From assembly GCF_029407905.1 (NCBI RefSeq), contig NC_073627.1:154075697-154139696 (forward strand): a DNA stretch of 64,000 nt. The letters run 5' to 3'. The notes under the pieces are model-generated. The model did no database searches. It worked only from the letters and a program-made list of their open reading frames with translations, and was not told the DNA's origin. The stretch is from Bubalus kerabau. Taxonomy: Eukaryota; Chordata; Mammalia; Artiodactyla; Bovidae. Positions 45,887-57,489 of this stretch are shown here, in pieces (the stretch's first letter is position 1; each line of letters begins with the position of its first letter). Made by a program: the position numbers and the translations under genes.

Positions 45887-45998
45887 TTGTAGTCTGAATT
45901 TTGTAATAAGGAGTTCATGATCTGAGCCACAGTCAGCTCCTGGCCTTGTTTTTGTTGACTGTATAGAGCTTCTTCATCTTTGGCTGCAAAGAATATAA

Positions 45999-46800
45999 TC
46001 AATCTGATTTCGGTGTTGACCATCTGGTGATGTCCATGTGTAGAGTCTTCTCTTGTGTTGTTGGAAGAGGGTGTTTGCTATGACCAGTGCATTCTCTTGG
46101 CAAAACTCTTAGTCTTTGCCCTGCTTCATTCCGTATTCCAAGGCCAAATTTGCCTGTTACTCCAGGTGTTTCTTGACTTCCTACTTTTGCATTCCAGTCC
46201 CCTATAATGAAAAGGACATCTTTTTGGGGTGTTAGTTCTAAAAGGTCTTGTAGGTCTTCATAGAACCGTTCAACTTCAGCTTCTTCAGCATTACTGGTTG
46301 GGGCATAGACTTGGATTACTGTGATATTGAATGGTTTGCCTTGGAAACGAACAGAGATCATTCTGTCGTTTTTGAGATTGCATCCAAGTACTGCATTTTG
46401 GACTCTTGTTGACCATGATGGCCACTCCATTTCTTCTGAGGGATTCCTGCCCGCAGTAGTAGATATAATGATCATCTGAGTTAAATTCACCCATTCCAGT
46501 CCGTTTTAGTTCGCTGATTCCTAGAATGTCAACATTCACTCTTGCCATCTCTTGTTTGACCACTTCCAATTTGCCTTGATTCATGGACCTGACATTCCAG
46601 GTTCCTATGTAATATTGCTCTTTACAGCATCGGACCTTGCCTCTATCACCAGTCACATCCACAGCTGGGTATTGTTTTTGCTTTGGCTCCATCCCTTCAT
46701 TCTTTCTAGAGTTATTTCTCCACTGATCTCCAGTAGCATATTGGGCCCCTACTGACCTGGGGAGTTCCTCTTTCAGTATCCTATCATTTTGCCTTTTCAT
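45999..46800 (-). pseudogene. BovB AP-type endonuclease region, frameshifted
   Basis: The N-terminal part begins MKRQNDRILKEEL at 46800 and contains GTWNVRSMNQGKLE and DILGISELKRTGMGEF, which fit the endonuclease/exonuclease/phosphatase fold. A 2-nt loss near 46404-46409 moves the frame. The next segment (46490-45999) contains VIQVYAPTSNAEEAE and IIGDWNAKVGSQETPG, further conserved blocks of this fold. A second small loss near 46108-46112 shifts it again. No functional protein can be made. Confidence 0.88.
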
Positions 46801-47394
46801 ACTAGGTAATTGTAAATGTTCTACTAGAAAATTTATAAAAACGTTCATATATAGGTAAATAATATCTAAATTTCAATTTAAATATGTAAATATTTTAATA
46901 GAAAAATATATAAGTAAAAAAAGAAGCCAGTGAAATGGAATCTTTTGTTGCAATAAAATAAGCATAACATAAAATGTGCCATTTTAGTCCTTTTTTAAAG
47001 TGTATAGCTCTGTGGCATTAAATACATTCATACGGTTGCAACCAACAATACTATCCTTCTGTAGAACTTCTTTCATCTTCCCCAGCTGAAACTCTGTACC
47101 TCACTCATCTCCTCTTTAACTACTAACCTCTATTCTATTTTCTGTCTCTATGAATTTGACTACTTTAGTTGCTTCATCTAAGTGGAGTAATATAGTATTT
47201 ATCCTTCTGCTTCTGGCTTCTTTCATTAACATATTGTCCTCAAGGTACACCCAGGTGTGGGACACATGCTAGAATGCCCATCTTTTTTAAGACAGATTAA
47301 TATTCCATTGTCTGGATATTCTATATCTTCTTCATCCATTCATCCTTTGATGTGAAATTGATTTTAATAATACATTTTATTAAACCCCATGTAT
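46801..47394 (-). mobile_element. Old L1 3' fragment between two BovB copies
   Basis: 46955-47350 in reverse: 'tagctctgtggcattaaata', 'tgaaactctgtacctcactc', 'ttttctgtctctatgaattt' and 'taatattccattgtctggat' match the old L1 3' UTR. 46801-46954 is AT-rich and unassigned. Confidence 0.75.
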
Positions 47395-48600
47395 CCTTAG
47401 AGACCTGAATACAGGTCAAGAAGAAACAGTTAGAACCGGACGTGGAACAACTGACTGGTTCAAAATTGGGAAAGGAATATGTCAAGGCTGTATGTTGTCA
47501 CCCTGCTTATTTAACTTATATGCAGAGTACATCATGTAAAATGCCAGGCTAGATGAATCAAAAGCCAGATCAAGATTGCCAGGAGAAATACCAATAACCT
47601 CAGATATAAAGATGACACCACCCTAACAGCAGAAAGTGAAGAGGAACTAAAAAGCCTCTTGATGAAGGTGAAAGAGGAGAGTGAAAAACCTGGCTTAAAA
47701 CTCTACATTCATGAAACAAAGATCATGGCTTCTGGTCCCATCACTTCACAGCAATTAGGTGGAGAAAAACAGAAACAGTGACAGATATTTTCTTGGGCTC
47801 CAAAATCACTGTGGATGGAGACTGCAGCCATGAAATTAAAAGTTTCTTGCTCTTTGGAAGAAAAGCTATGACAATCTAGACAATGTATTAAAAAGCAGAG
47901 ACATCACTCTGCCAGCAAAAGACTGTATAGTTAAAGTTATGCTTTTTCCAGTAGTCATGTACCAATGTGAGAGTTGGACCATAAAGAAGGCTGGAGCACC
48001 AAAGAATTCATGCTTTCAAACTGTGGTGCTGGAGAAGACTCTTGAGAGTCATTTGGACAGCAAGGAGATCAAATCAGCCAATCTTAAAGGAAATCAACCC
48101 TGAATATTCATGGGAAGGACTAATACTGAAGCTGAAGCTCCAAAATTTTGGCCACCTGATGTGAACAGCTGACTCACTGGAAAAGACCCTGATGTTGGGA
48201 AAGATTGAGGACAGGAAGAGAAGGGGATGGCAGAGCATGAGATGGTTGGATGGCATTACTAACTCAATGGACATGAGTTTGAGCAAACTCCGGGAGATCG
48301 TGAAGGACAGGGAAGCCTACTGTTGCTGCTGCTACTGCTAAGTCGCTTCAGTCATGTCTGACTCTGTGTGACCCCACAAACGGCAGCCCACCAGGTGCCT
48401 CCGTCCCTGGGATTCTCCAGACAAGAACACTGGAGTGGGTTGCCATTTCCTTCTCCAATGCATGAAAGGGAAAAATGAAAGTGAAGTCGCTGTCGTGTCC
48501 GACTCTTCGCGACCCCATGGACTGCAGCCTTCCAGTCTGTGTGGTGCAATCCATGGGATCGCAAAGAATCGGACATGACTCAGTGACTGAACAACAGCAA
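47395..48600 (+). mobile_element. BovB LINE 3' half (old), split by BOV-A2
   Basis: A sense BovB from the mid-RT to the 3' end. The catalytic motif reads Tyr-Lys-Asp-Asp (47605-47616) in place of YADD, and frames are broken by stops. It ends 'ggacatgactcagtgactga' and a CAACAG-type tail. A BOV-A2 lies at 48321-48535. Confidence 0.9.
48321..48535 (-). mobile_element. BOV-A2 SINE inside BovB
   Basis: Reverse-oriented, with a (GCT)n tail, one full unit, the linker and part of the second unit ('cccatggactgcagcc'). BovB 3' sequence resumes at about 48541. Confidence 0.9.
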
Positions 48601-49309
48601 CAAAATCGTGCACATAATGTAAATATTATTGGTGAGATTTTTCACATTGTTTTGTACAAAAGTCTTTGGGGTCCAACGTGTATTGTACATCTGGAGCACA
48701 TCCTCATTTGGGTACGATTCTCTCGACTGAGCACTCCCTCTCGGAAATTACACTGGGATCCACATAGGAGGGTGCGGTCTCCAGTTGGGCAGCACCTCTG
48801 CATGGCTTCTAGAATTCAGCGAAGGTGAATAGGATGGATGCACATGAGCCTCCACTCTCTTCCCCAGAAGGCAGGGGCTGAGAGGTTAACACCTGCATTG
48901 CTTAGGTGCTCATGCACCTGGGGTTCCAGAGGTGCTCTCACAGCATTAGAGGTAGAAATGAAGTGGGCTGTCATTTTTGCTGGCCAGCAGGGAAGGAGTT
49001 GGTTTTCTGTGGCAGTCATGGTGAAGGTCACCTTGTCTGGCACTGGCTCCCTGGGGTCACAGGCAGGGTGCTGCCCATCTTGTGAGTGCAGACAATGGTA
49101 CGTGCAGTGTGTCTGGGCCCTGGCAGCCTTCACTGAGGCTTCCAGGTGAGGCAGTGTGCTCTGGCTCTTACTGTCGAGGGGCCATCAGCTCCCTTGCCAG
49201 GCTAGGTTAGGCAGCATGCTTCTGGACGCCATTCCACCAACTCTGTTATACATCCGTGTCAACCTCAGGTGGTTTAAGAGAACTTTGCAAGGCAGAGAGA
49301 CACCTGTTA
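48601..49309. other. Intergenic, no gene seen
   Basis: Unique sequence. Opposed frames at 48816-49133 (minus) and 48838-49149 (plus) have no family features. Confidence 0.45.
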
Positions 49310-49725
49310 TGGGCTGAATGTCACCCAAATTCACATATTGAAACCCTACCCCCTGATGTAATGATGTGTATGTGTGTGATAGTCGCTCAGTCATGTCCAA
49401 CTCTTTGTGACCCCATGGATTGCGGCCTACCAGGTTCCTCTGTCCATGGAATTCTCCAGGCAAGAATACTAGAGTGGGTTTCCATTTCCTTCTCTACAAT
49501 GTAATGATATTGGGAGGTAATTTGGGTTAGCTGAGGTCACAAGGGTGGGCCTCCACCTGCACCCCTGTGGGATTACTGCCTTTATAAGAGTCACAAGAGA
49601 GTGTGCTTCTCCTCTCTGCCTGATCTCAGACTTCCAGCCTCCAGAACTGTGAGAAGTAAATTTCTGCTGTTGATAAGCACCCAGTCTGTAAGGATTTGTT
49701 ACAGCAGCCCAAACAAACGAAGACA
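49310..49725 (+). mobile_element. MLT1-type MaLR solo LTR, split by a Bov-A unit
   Basis: 'atgggctgaatgtcacccaa', then after the SINE 'gatattgggaggtaatttgg', 'cctccagaactgtgagaagt' and 'gttacagcagcccaaacaaa'. Sense orientation, solo. Confidence 0.85.
49366..49498 (-). mobile_element. Single Bov-A unit without tRNA head
   Basis: One reverse-oriented Bov-A unit (about 133 bp) ending 'tttccatttccttctctac', exactly at the unit boundary, with no tRNA-like part. TSD ATGTAATGAT is perfect at 49356-49365 and 49499-49508. Confidence 0.92.
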
Positions 49726-52071
49726 GTACCTTCTCCAGGCTTTAAGTTACATATCTGCACAGGAGGTGGACAGCTTCATCAAAATACTGAGAAGACTATG
49801 GCATCTCACATACACTTGCCTGCTTTGTATGATGATCTGGGTTGCACTTAGTATTAAAATATGCCTATTTTGCTGAGGAAGCTTGTGTCACTAAATAGAT
49901 GATAAACCTAATACTCAAACTTCTGTCTGACTTTCTATGGGCAGCTTCTTCAATTACACATGGTTAATACTAGATCATAATTGAATTTTATAATAAACTG
50001 GGGAGAGAGAAGAGCTTTGGAGAGAGTCTAAGTCATGCCAACTTGGAAAATTGATGAAATAGATGGAAAGAAAGTTGATTATGGATTTAGAAGGGCATTA
50101 ATATTGTGGAAGATGCTTAAAGGACAATTTTTTTCTATAAATTATAAAGCAATTTAGGAAACTGATCCATACGTATTTCAGGAATAAACTTTTCCTTTTA
50201 GGTGAAATGATAATTTGTGCCTCTTGTTTCCTTGCTGTCAATCACATAATGGAGTTATCTTGGTATTTTATTTAAAAGGGAAACACATACGTCAGGTTTA
50301 AGTGTTTCAAGATCGTGCTGGGGAGTCTCTTGAGACATAAGCACAGTATAAACAGCCCCACTAATGTAATTTTATTCTAATGCAAACCCTGTAATGATAG
50401 CAGGAACATCATTTTGGACACTGAGAGTGAGCATCAGCATAGTTGCACTTGACAAAGTTTTAGTGATGCTTGTAAAGCATAAAAATTCATGAGACCCAGG
50501 TTGGGCTGTAGGAACGAGATGCTCTATGCCATGGACTATCCCTCCAGACATATATAAACACATACATGATTATGTGGACAGACATATATGCCCACATACA
50601 CATTTACATACTTACATATGCAGGTACACACACATCTATGGGCACACACAAGTACCCATACATAAGCACATATACAAATGAGATACAAACATATACACAC
50701 ATTACACATTTATCCACATATACTCATGTACACAAACAAATGCACATACATAGGCACATATACACATATTACATGAGCATGCACACATATAAACACAAAT
50801 GCATGTATATAAACATATGCACATGTAAGACACGAATACACACATACCATTGTGTAGTTTGAGGAGTGTGTGTTTGTTTTGTGTACCTATAGACAGCTGT
50901 ATTTAAGATTTAAATTTACCTAAGGACTATGTTGATCCTGGCACATACTGAAGGTGGAAGCTTCTAGGCTTTAGCTTGGAATTTGAGGCTGGTCACAGGA
51001 CAGGCTGTGATTGCAGTCACAGCTCTGAGTGCTGTGTGTACAATTTAGTCATCACAGTGGCTCCATGAAGTAGACTGCTACATCCTCATCTCACTGTTAT
51101 GGCCATGAGGTCTAGTGAGGCTCCGCAGTGTATTCTGAGCAGGGATGTGGGCTCTGAGCCCCTAACCTGCTTATTTCAGCTGCTTCCAAACCCTAACCTT
51201 AGAGACTGGGGCTTTCTGCTTAGAGCTGGGAACAGGTCTGAGTCCCCTGAGCTACACGGTGACTCTATAATTTACTTTCAAAATATCCCGCTCTCTGAAC
51301 AAGAGCTGCCTAGAATGTACCTGTGAGATCAAATTTTACATTGAAGAAAATATTGCCTGGGAATTGAGACAAGTTGTCCAGTGAACAGCTGTGCAAATCT
51401 GTATTGATGTGTTTCTGGGCACCACACCTGGCCCATTCTCAGGTGCAATGTGTATTTCTGTTTTAATCCTTTGTTTAGGCTGAGAATCTGCTTAGAAGAA
51501 AGCACATACTTTCAGCAGTACCAAAAGAGAGCCCACAGAACAAGGAATGTAAAGCATAGCTGAAAGGGAGGAAAAAAAAATTCAGAACTTCCATCAGTAT
51601 ACCCCTGAGCCCAGATGGTATCATTTGGAGACCATTATCTCCATATACATTTCTAAAGAATGAATTATTGATTTTTCTGTAACAAAATTTTGATACTGAA
51701 ATATGACTGACTGAGCTCACACATCTACCCTCATTTCAGCTTCAATTCCCACAAAATGACCAACCCCCCCACCCCCAAATCAGATCCTTAATAATGCAGG
51801 GAAACAAAAGAATGCCATGCATGTAAGAGTTTTGGAATAATTCTGAAAGACAGATACAGGCAGATAGTAACAGATCCTAGGAAAAAAAACAAAATTGAAG
51901 CAAAACAAATACATAAGATACTATGAGAGCAGGAGGGTTTAGGCAACTCATGCCCAAAGTCAACATAATGAAAAACAGAAGGCAAACAATAGACACCATT
52001 AGGCACCAAGGACTCAGGAAATAAACCACTCATAAACAATATATGAGGGATTCTTCGAAAAAGGAACATTC
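49726..52071. other. Intergenic, CA/TA-rich tract, no gene seen
   Basis: 50566-50850 is an imperfect ACAT/ACAC-rich tract that gives a 98-codon frame of no meaning. The rest is AT-rich and unassigned. Confidence 0.45.
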
Positions 52072-52574
52072 TTGTTGTTCAGTCTTGTGTCTGACTCTTT
52101 GTGACCCCATGGACTGCAGCATATCAGGCTTCCCTGTCCTTCATTATCTTCCAGAGTTTGTTCAGATTAGTGTCCACTGAGTTGGTAGCTCTATCTAATC
52201 ATCTCATCCTCTATTGCCCTCTTCTCCTTTTGCCTTCAATCTTTCCCAGAATCAGGGTCTTTTCCAATGATCCAGCTCTTCGCATCAGGTGGCCAAAGTA
52301 TTGGAGGTTCAACTTCAGCATCAGTCCTTCCAATGAATATTCAGGACTGATTTCCTTTAAGATTGACTGGTTTGATCTCCTTGCAGTCCAGGGGACTCTC
52401 AAGTCTTCTCTAGAAACACAATTTGAAAGCATCAATTCTTTGGTGCTCAGCCTTCTTTATGGTCTAACTTTCACATCCATACATGACTACTGGAAGAACT
52501 ATAGCTTTGACTATATGGATCTTTGTTGGTGAAGTGATGTCTTTGCTTTTTAATGCACTGCCTAGGTTTGTCAT

Positions 52575-52842
52575 GGAGAAGGAAATGGCAACCCACTCCA
52601 GTACTCTTGCCTGGAAAATCCCATGGATGGAGGAGCCTGGTAGGCTACAGTCCATGGGGTAGCGAAGAGTCAGACACAACTGAGCGACTTCACTTTCACT
52701 TTCATGCATCAGAGAAGGAAATGGCAACCCACTCCAGTGTTCTTGCCTGGAGAATCCCAGGGATGGAGGAGCCTGGTGGGCTGCCGTCAATGGGGTCGCA
52801 GAGAGTCGGACACGACTGACGCGACTTAGCAGCAGCAGCGGC
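52575..52842 (+). mobile_element. BOV-A2 SINE (sense) inside BovB
   Basis: A full-length two-unit copy from GGAGAAGGAAATGGC to (CAG)n. TSD AGGTTTGTCAT is perfect at 52564-52574 and 52843-52853 in BovB sequence. Confidence 0.96.
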
Positions 52843-53002
52843 AGGTTTGTCATAGTTTTCTCTCCAAGGAAGAAACGTCTTTTAATTTTGTGGCTGCAGT
52901 CACCATCCACAGTGATTCTGGAGCCCAAGAAAATAATATCTGTCACTGTTTCCACTTTTTCTGTTTTCCATGAAGAGATGGCATCAGACATCATGATCTT
53001 CG

Positions 53003-53066
53003 TTTTTTTTTTTTTTTAATTTTATTTTATTTTTAAACTTTACATAACTGAATTAGTTTTGCCAAA
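53003..53066 (-). mobile_element. Ultra-short L1 3' tail insertion in BovB
   Basis: A T15 run then 'aattttattttatttttaaa', 'ctttacataactgaattag' and 'ttttgccaaa', placed where BovB should read straight through. This is the same L1 tail and nearly the same breakpoint as 8519-8581. Confidence 0.82.
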
Positions 53067-53560
53067 TTTTTGAATGTTTGAGTTTTAAGCCAGCTTTTTC
53101 ACTCTCCTCTTTGACCCTTATCAAGTTGTTTATTAGTTCCTCTTCACTTTCTGCCATTAGAGTGCTATCATCTGTATATTCTGAAGTTGTTGACATTTCT
53201 CCTGGAAATCTTGATTCCAGCTTGTGCTTCATCCAGCTGCTTATTTCGCATAATGTACTCTGTGTATAAGTTAAATAAGCAAGGTGACGATATACAGCCT
53301 TATCGTACTCCCTTCCCAATTTTGAACCAGTCGGTTGTTCCATGTCTCTTTTAACTATTGCTTCTTGACCCACATACATGTTTCTCGGGAGACAAGTAAG
53401 GTGGTCTGATATTTCCATCTCTTTAAGAATTTTCCATAGTTTGTTGTGATCCACACAGTTAAAGGCTTTTGTAGTCAATGAAGCAGAAATACATTAAAAA
53501 AAAAAAATTCCCTTGCTTTCTCTTTGATCCATGAAGTTGGCAATTTAATCTCTGGTTCCT

Positions 53561-54611
53561 CATACCAGCACAAATAAAAATAAACACAGGAGAAACATGA
53601 AGAATATACAAGGAGTAGTGAGAAAAGGGATTTGTTTATTGAGTAAAAAAAGCTTAGTGGTCACAAAATACACGAAACGATGGCCATTGCTCTAGATCTT
53701 ATGTTTTTACAGTAGCATCCAAAGCAGAAACAAAGATGTCAACAAAGCCTCTGTTGAGAAATTCTAACTTAGACTTAATTTTGACTCATCTCCTATTCTG
53801 GGCATATTATTACCCCTCACTTCAAAATCAGAGTGTGTGGCAAATAGAAGTGGAGTGGAATGGCTACATGAGCAGCTAATTGTGTTTGCCATGTAGACAA
53901 AAATAGAAGATCAAAATAGCCTAATTAACAAGCTTGATTAGCTGTGTATATAAATCTATGCACTCAGGCACATTTCATTTATACCAACAGAGACCATACC
54001 TTCTTTTCGAATATGAATGGAACATTCACAAAAATTGTTTCTAAAGTAGAATAAACAGAAAATCTCAATAAATTCCAGAATGTGGAAAGTATATAGGCCA
54101 CATTTTCTGAAGAAGCTACAAAGAATAAAAAAAAAAATTAGGCTTTGATATAAAAAACTTGCAAAATAGTTCTTTTTTTTTTTCAGATTTAAAAACACCC
54201 TTCAAATAAAGAGAAAATAAAAGCTAAATTTATAAGCTATGGGTTTAGAAGTGATACAGACAAAACGATTGTCAGAGGAAAATCTGTAGTCTTCAATCCT
54301 GGCATTAGAAAATAGGAGAGACAGAAAGAGAATAATAAAGTCAAACAAAAATAATAAAAGACAGGCCTTCAAATATAAAAGATAATTTAAATAGATTTCT
54401 GGCCATTCTGAACAAGTAAAAACCAAAACAGAACAAACAAAAAAAACCCAAACAGCAAAAACTGGACACACATAAATAGAAGTAGAGAAGTTTCCACAAC
54501 TGCGCTGATGAAAAAGATTATAATTGAATAAAACTCTATGCCAACACTTTTGGGACTCTAGATGAAAGCCATGATAATCTAGGAAAGCATGAATTATATT
54601 AGAATCCCTCT
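53561..54611. other. AT-rich intergenic, no gene seen
   Basis: The long minus frame at 54202-54621 (139 codons) is Phe/Leu-rich, fits no family I know and overlaps the BovB insertion site. This may be an old LINE remnant. Confidence 0.4.
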
Positions 54612-54620
54612 TATCCATCA

Positions 54621-54824
54621 TTGGAAAGACTCTGATGCTGGGAGGGATTGGGGCAGGAGGGAAGGGGACAACAGAGGATGAGATGGCTGGATGGCATCAC
54701 CAACTCGATGGACATGAGTTTGGGTAAACTCCTGGAGTAGGTGATGGACAGGGAGGGCTGGTGTGCTGCGATTCATGGGGTCGCAAAGAGTCGAACACGA
54801 CTGAGAGACTGAACTGAACTGAAC
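54621..54824 (+). mobile_element. BovB LINE 3' end (young, 204 bp)
   Basis: Close to consensus, ending in (CTGAA)n. TSD TATCCATCA is perfect at 54612-54620 and 54825-54833. Confidence 0.95.
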
Positions 54825-54833
54825 TATCCATCA

Positions 54834-55204
54834 CAGTCCAGACCTGTAGTCAGTTGATTAGGTAAAAAAGTGTGCTGAAGGGAGAAATCATTAAAAAATG
54901 TCAAAATGCAAATATTTTACTGTAATTGAAAACATAAAAACATATATTCACTTACCAGTCTTTTAATGTAGGGTCATGGTCTTTTCTTTGAAAACAGATC
55001 GCTGAGTGAAAATAGACATTCTCTTTCTCACATAAACCACACTTGTACTTCTGTGTCAACAATTTCCAGTTTCAATTTTTTAAAATACAGAAGAAGAAAT
55101 GTTAAGACAATAAATGCAATCTGATTGTGGAATTCTTTGACATAAGAGCATCTTAGATTTTAATGTATTTGTGCATCTCTTCTGGATCTTGTACAAATGC
55201 CAAA
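54834..55204. other. Intergenic, no gene seen
   Basis: AT-rich unique sequence. Confidence 0.45.
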
Positions 55205-55318
55205 GCTGACGGTGGGTCTGGGGAATGGGCCTGATATTCAGCATTTTTAGTGGGTTTCCAGGTGATACTGCTGCTACTGGTCCATGGACCACACTTGGAG
55301 CAGCAAAGATATGATATT
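55205..55318 (-). repeat. hAT (MER5/MER20-type) fragment
   Basis: 'gggtctggggaatgggcctg', 'gtgggtttccaggtgatact' and 'tggtccatggaccacacttg' fit the terminal part of this element class. Confidence 0.55.
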
Positions 55319-55365
55319 TGTTATTCTTGCCCCACCCATCATTTCTAGCTGTATTAGCTCAGTGG

Positions 55366-55480
55366 TGGTGGTAAGTCACTTCAGTCATCTGATTCTTAGC
55401 AACCATATGGACTGTAGCCTGCCAGGCTCCTTTGTCCATGAGATTCTCCAGGCAAGAATAATGGAGTGTGGTAGCACCCT
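55366..55480 (-). mobile_element. Single Bov-A unit without tRNA head (old)
   Basis: 'gtaagtcacttcagtcatct' to 'aggcaagaataatggagtgt', one reverse unit, diverged, no head. TSD not clear. Confidence 0.82.
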
Positions 55481-55777
55481 TATATCTAAACCATTCATCT
55501 TAGTGACTCGTCTCTATCTAGTCCTCCTAAAGCTTCAATTTATTCTTCATAAAAATGAAAACGCTTTTTGAAAAATACTTTTTCCATTGGTTTATATAAT
55601 ACTAAATTAACTAAAATGATTGCAACAGGTACACTTGTCATAAGCAGATTTGAGAACAACTGACATGCAGCAAGAATCCGCTTTAAATCATGGAAATGGA
55701 AGTATAAAAGAAAGTGGCCTACTAGAATACCTGGCTTAGTATGAGAACCTCCTTTCAAAAACACCACAGGCTAAAGT

Positions 55778-56112
55778 CTGAATGTTTGTGTCCTCTCAAA
55801 ATTCAGGTTAGAATCCTAATGCCCAAAGTGATGGTGTTAGTAGGCAGGCCTTTTGGAGGTGATTAGGTCGTTAGGTGGAGCCTCATAAATGGGTTTAGTG
55901 ACTTTATAAAGGAGATCAATGGAGCTCCCTCACCTGCTCTGCCATGTTGAGGATACAATGAGAAGGCTGTGACCTAGAAGAGAGTCCTCACTGACCATGC
56001 TGGGCCCTTGATCTCAGACTTTCAGCCTCTAGAACTGTGAGAAATAAATGTATGTTGTTTTTAAGTCACCTAGTCTGTGGGATTTTATTATAACAGAGTA
56101 TATGAACTAAGA
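55778..56112 (+). mobile_element. MaLR (MLT1/MST-type) solo LTR
   Basis: 'tgaatgtttgtgtcctctca', 'ggccttttggaggtgattag', 'gccatgttgaggatacaatg', 'ctagaactgtgagaaataaa' and 'agtctgtgggattttattat' in LTR order, ending 'tatatgaactaagac'. Confidence 0.85.
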
Positions 56113-56671
56113 CTTCCTCTTGCCAAAAAAATACCCCAGACTCAGATGGTACATGTGGGTTTTACCAAACATGCAAGGAATAATCTCCATCTTATGTATA
56201 TTTTCTGAGTAAATGGAGCATGAGACATGTATCCCAACTTACTGTAGGAAGCTAGTATAATCTTTATCCAAAACTGTGGAGATAATATAAGAAAAAACTC
56301 ACAGATACACTTCATTTATGAATCTAAATGTGAAAATACTAAATAAAATAATTGTTCATTAATTTTAATTGTATATTAAAGATGTTAAATATTATGAAAA
56401 TTAGAGTGCATACCTGGAATGTAAGGATTTTTCAGTATCAGAAAAATTTATTGGTATAATTTATGCCCTTAGTAGATAGAGGGAAAAACCATATATTCTT
56501 TCAATGGATGCAAAAAATATTTTAAAATATTTAATACCATTTTCTAATTAAGTAAACAATCCTCACTAACTTGATAGAAAATATTTCCTTAATGCTTAGA
56601 AATTTACAGTTGAATCTTGAAGAACCTAAAGAATTTTGAATAATTGATGAAACATACCATTCTTCTACTAT

Positions 56672-57253
56672 CAGTTCACTTCAGTTGCTCAGTGGTGTCC
56701 GACTCTTTGCAACCCCATGAATTGCAGCACGCCAGGCCTCCCTGTCCATCACCAACTCCCGGAGGTCACCCAGACTCACGTCCATCGAATCAGTGATGCC
56801 ATCCAGCCATCTCATCCTCTGCCGTCCCCTTCTCCTCCTGCCCCAATCCTTCCCAGCATCAGAGTCTTTTCCAATGAGTCAACTCTTTGCATGAGGTGGC
56901 CAAAGTACTGGAGTTTCAGCTTTAGCATCATTCCTTCCAAAGAAATCCCAGGGCTGATCTCCTTTAGAATGGACTGGTTGGATCTCCTTGCAGTCCAAGG
57001 AACCCTCAAGAGTCTTCTCCAACACCACAGTTCAAAAGCATCAATTCTTTGGCGCTCAGCTTTCTTCACAGTCCAACTCTCACATCCATACATGACCACA
57101 GGAAAAACCATAGCCTTGACTAGACGGACCTTTGTTGGCAAAGTAATGTCTCTGCTTTTCAATATGCTGTCTAAGTTGGTCATAACTTCTCTTCCAAGGA
57201 GTAAGCGTCTTTTAATTTCATGGCTGCAGTCACCATCTGCAGTGATTTTGGAC
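56672..57253 (-). mobile_element. BovB LINE 3' end (young)
   Basis: A reverse-oriented 3' part of 580 bp, close to consensus. The minus frame 57183-56812 encodes the BovB C-terminal region (KVRLVKAMVFPVVMYGCES, RRIDAFELWCWRRLLRVPW). Confidence 0.93.
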
Positions 57254-57489
57254 TATAACATCAATTAAAAAGGTTTTGGTTTTTCCCAAATAATATACAT
57301 TTATTTGAATCAGAATCCCAGGAGGATCTTTTTCTGGCGGGGGGTTGAAATTGACAAGTTGAACCTCAAGTTTATGTTAAAAGAAGGTGCAAGAGAACTG
57401 TTCTGAAATATTTGAAGGAGACAAGTGACAGGAAGAAATTATTTAGTAAACAAAGACTTAGTATCCAGATTATATAAAGAGTGCTTATG

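Larger units (their letters stand above)
43781..46800 (-). mobile_element. BovB LINE, near full length
   Basis: A reverse-oriented BovB of about 3.0 kb from the (TTCAG)n tail at 43781 to the N-terminal MKRQ codon at 46800. It holds an N-terminal endonuclease region followed by reverse transcriptase, the family's single-ORF layout. It is disabled by two small deletions in the endonuclease part (near 46404-46409 and 46108-46112) and an opal codon in the RT (44819-44821). No TSD is evident. Confidence 0.93.
52072..53560 (-). mobile_element. BovB LINE 3' half (old), with two later insertions
   Basis: A reverse-oriented BovB from 'ttgttgttcagtcttgtgtc' to 'gatccatgaagttggcaatt'. The Trp after NKL is intact (CCA on + at 53434-53436). 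It is interrupted by a BOV-A2 (52575-52842) and an ultra-short L1 tail (53003-53066). Frames are broken. Confidence 0.92.

Noticed and set aside
50566..50862. 98-codon His/Thr/Tyr-rich frame
   Set aside because: Translation of an ACAT/ACAC-rich simple-sequence tract.
48321..52842. Regularly repeated units that could suggest a CRISPR-like or tandem array
   Set aside because: They are dispersed SINE and LINE copies in both orientations with their own TSDs. There is no array, and the genome is mammalian.
54202..54621. 139-codon hydrophobic minus-strand frame
   Set aside because: AT-rich DNA gives Phe/Leu-rich chance frames. No family features, and its start overlaps the target site of a BovB insertion.
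4095..56112. Search for endogenous retroviral internal genes next to the LTRs
   Set aside because: Only solo or fragmentary MaLR and ERVL LTRs were seen, with no gag, pol or env-like frame beside them.
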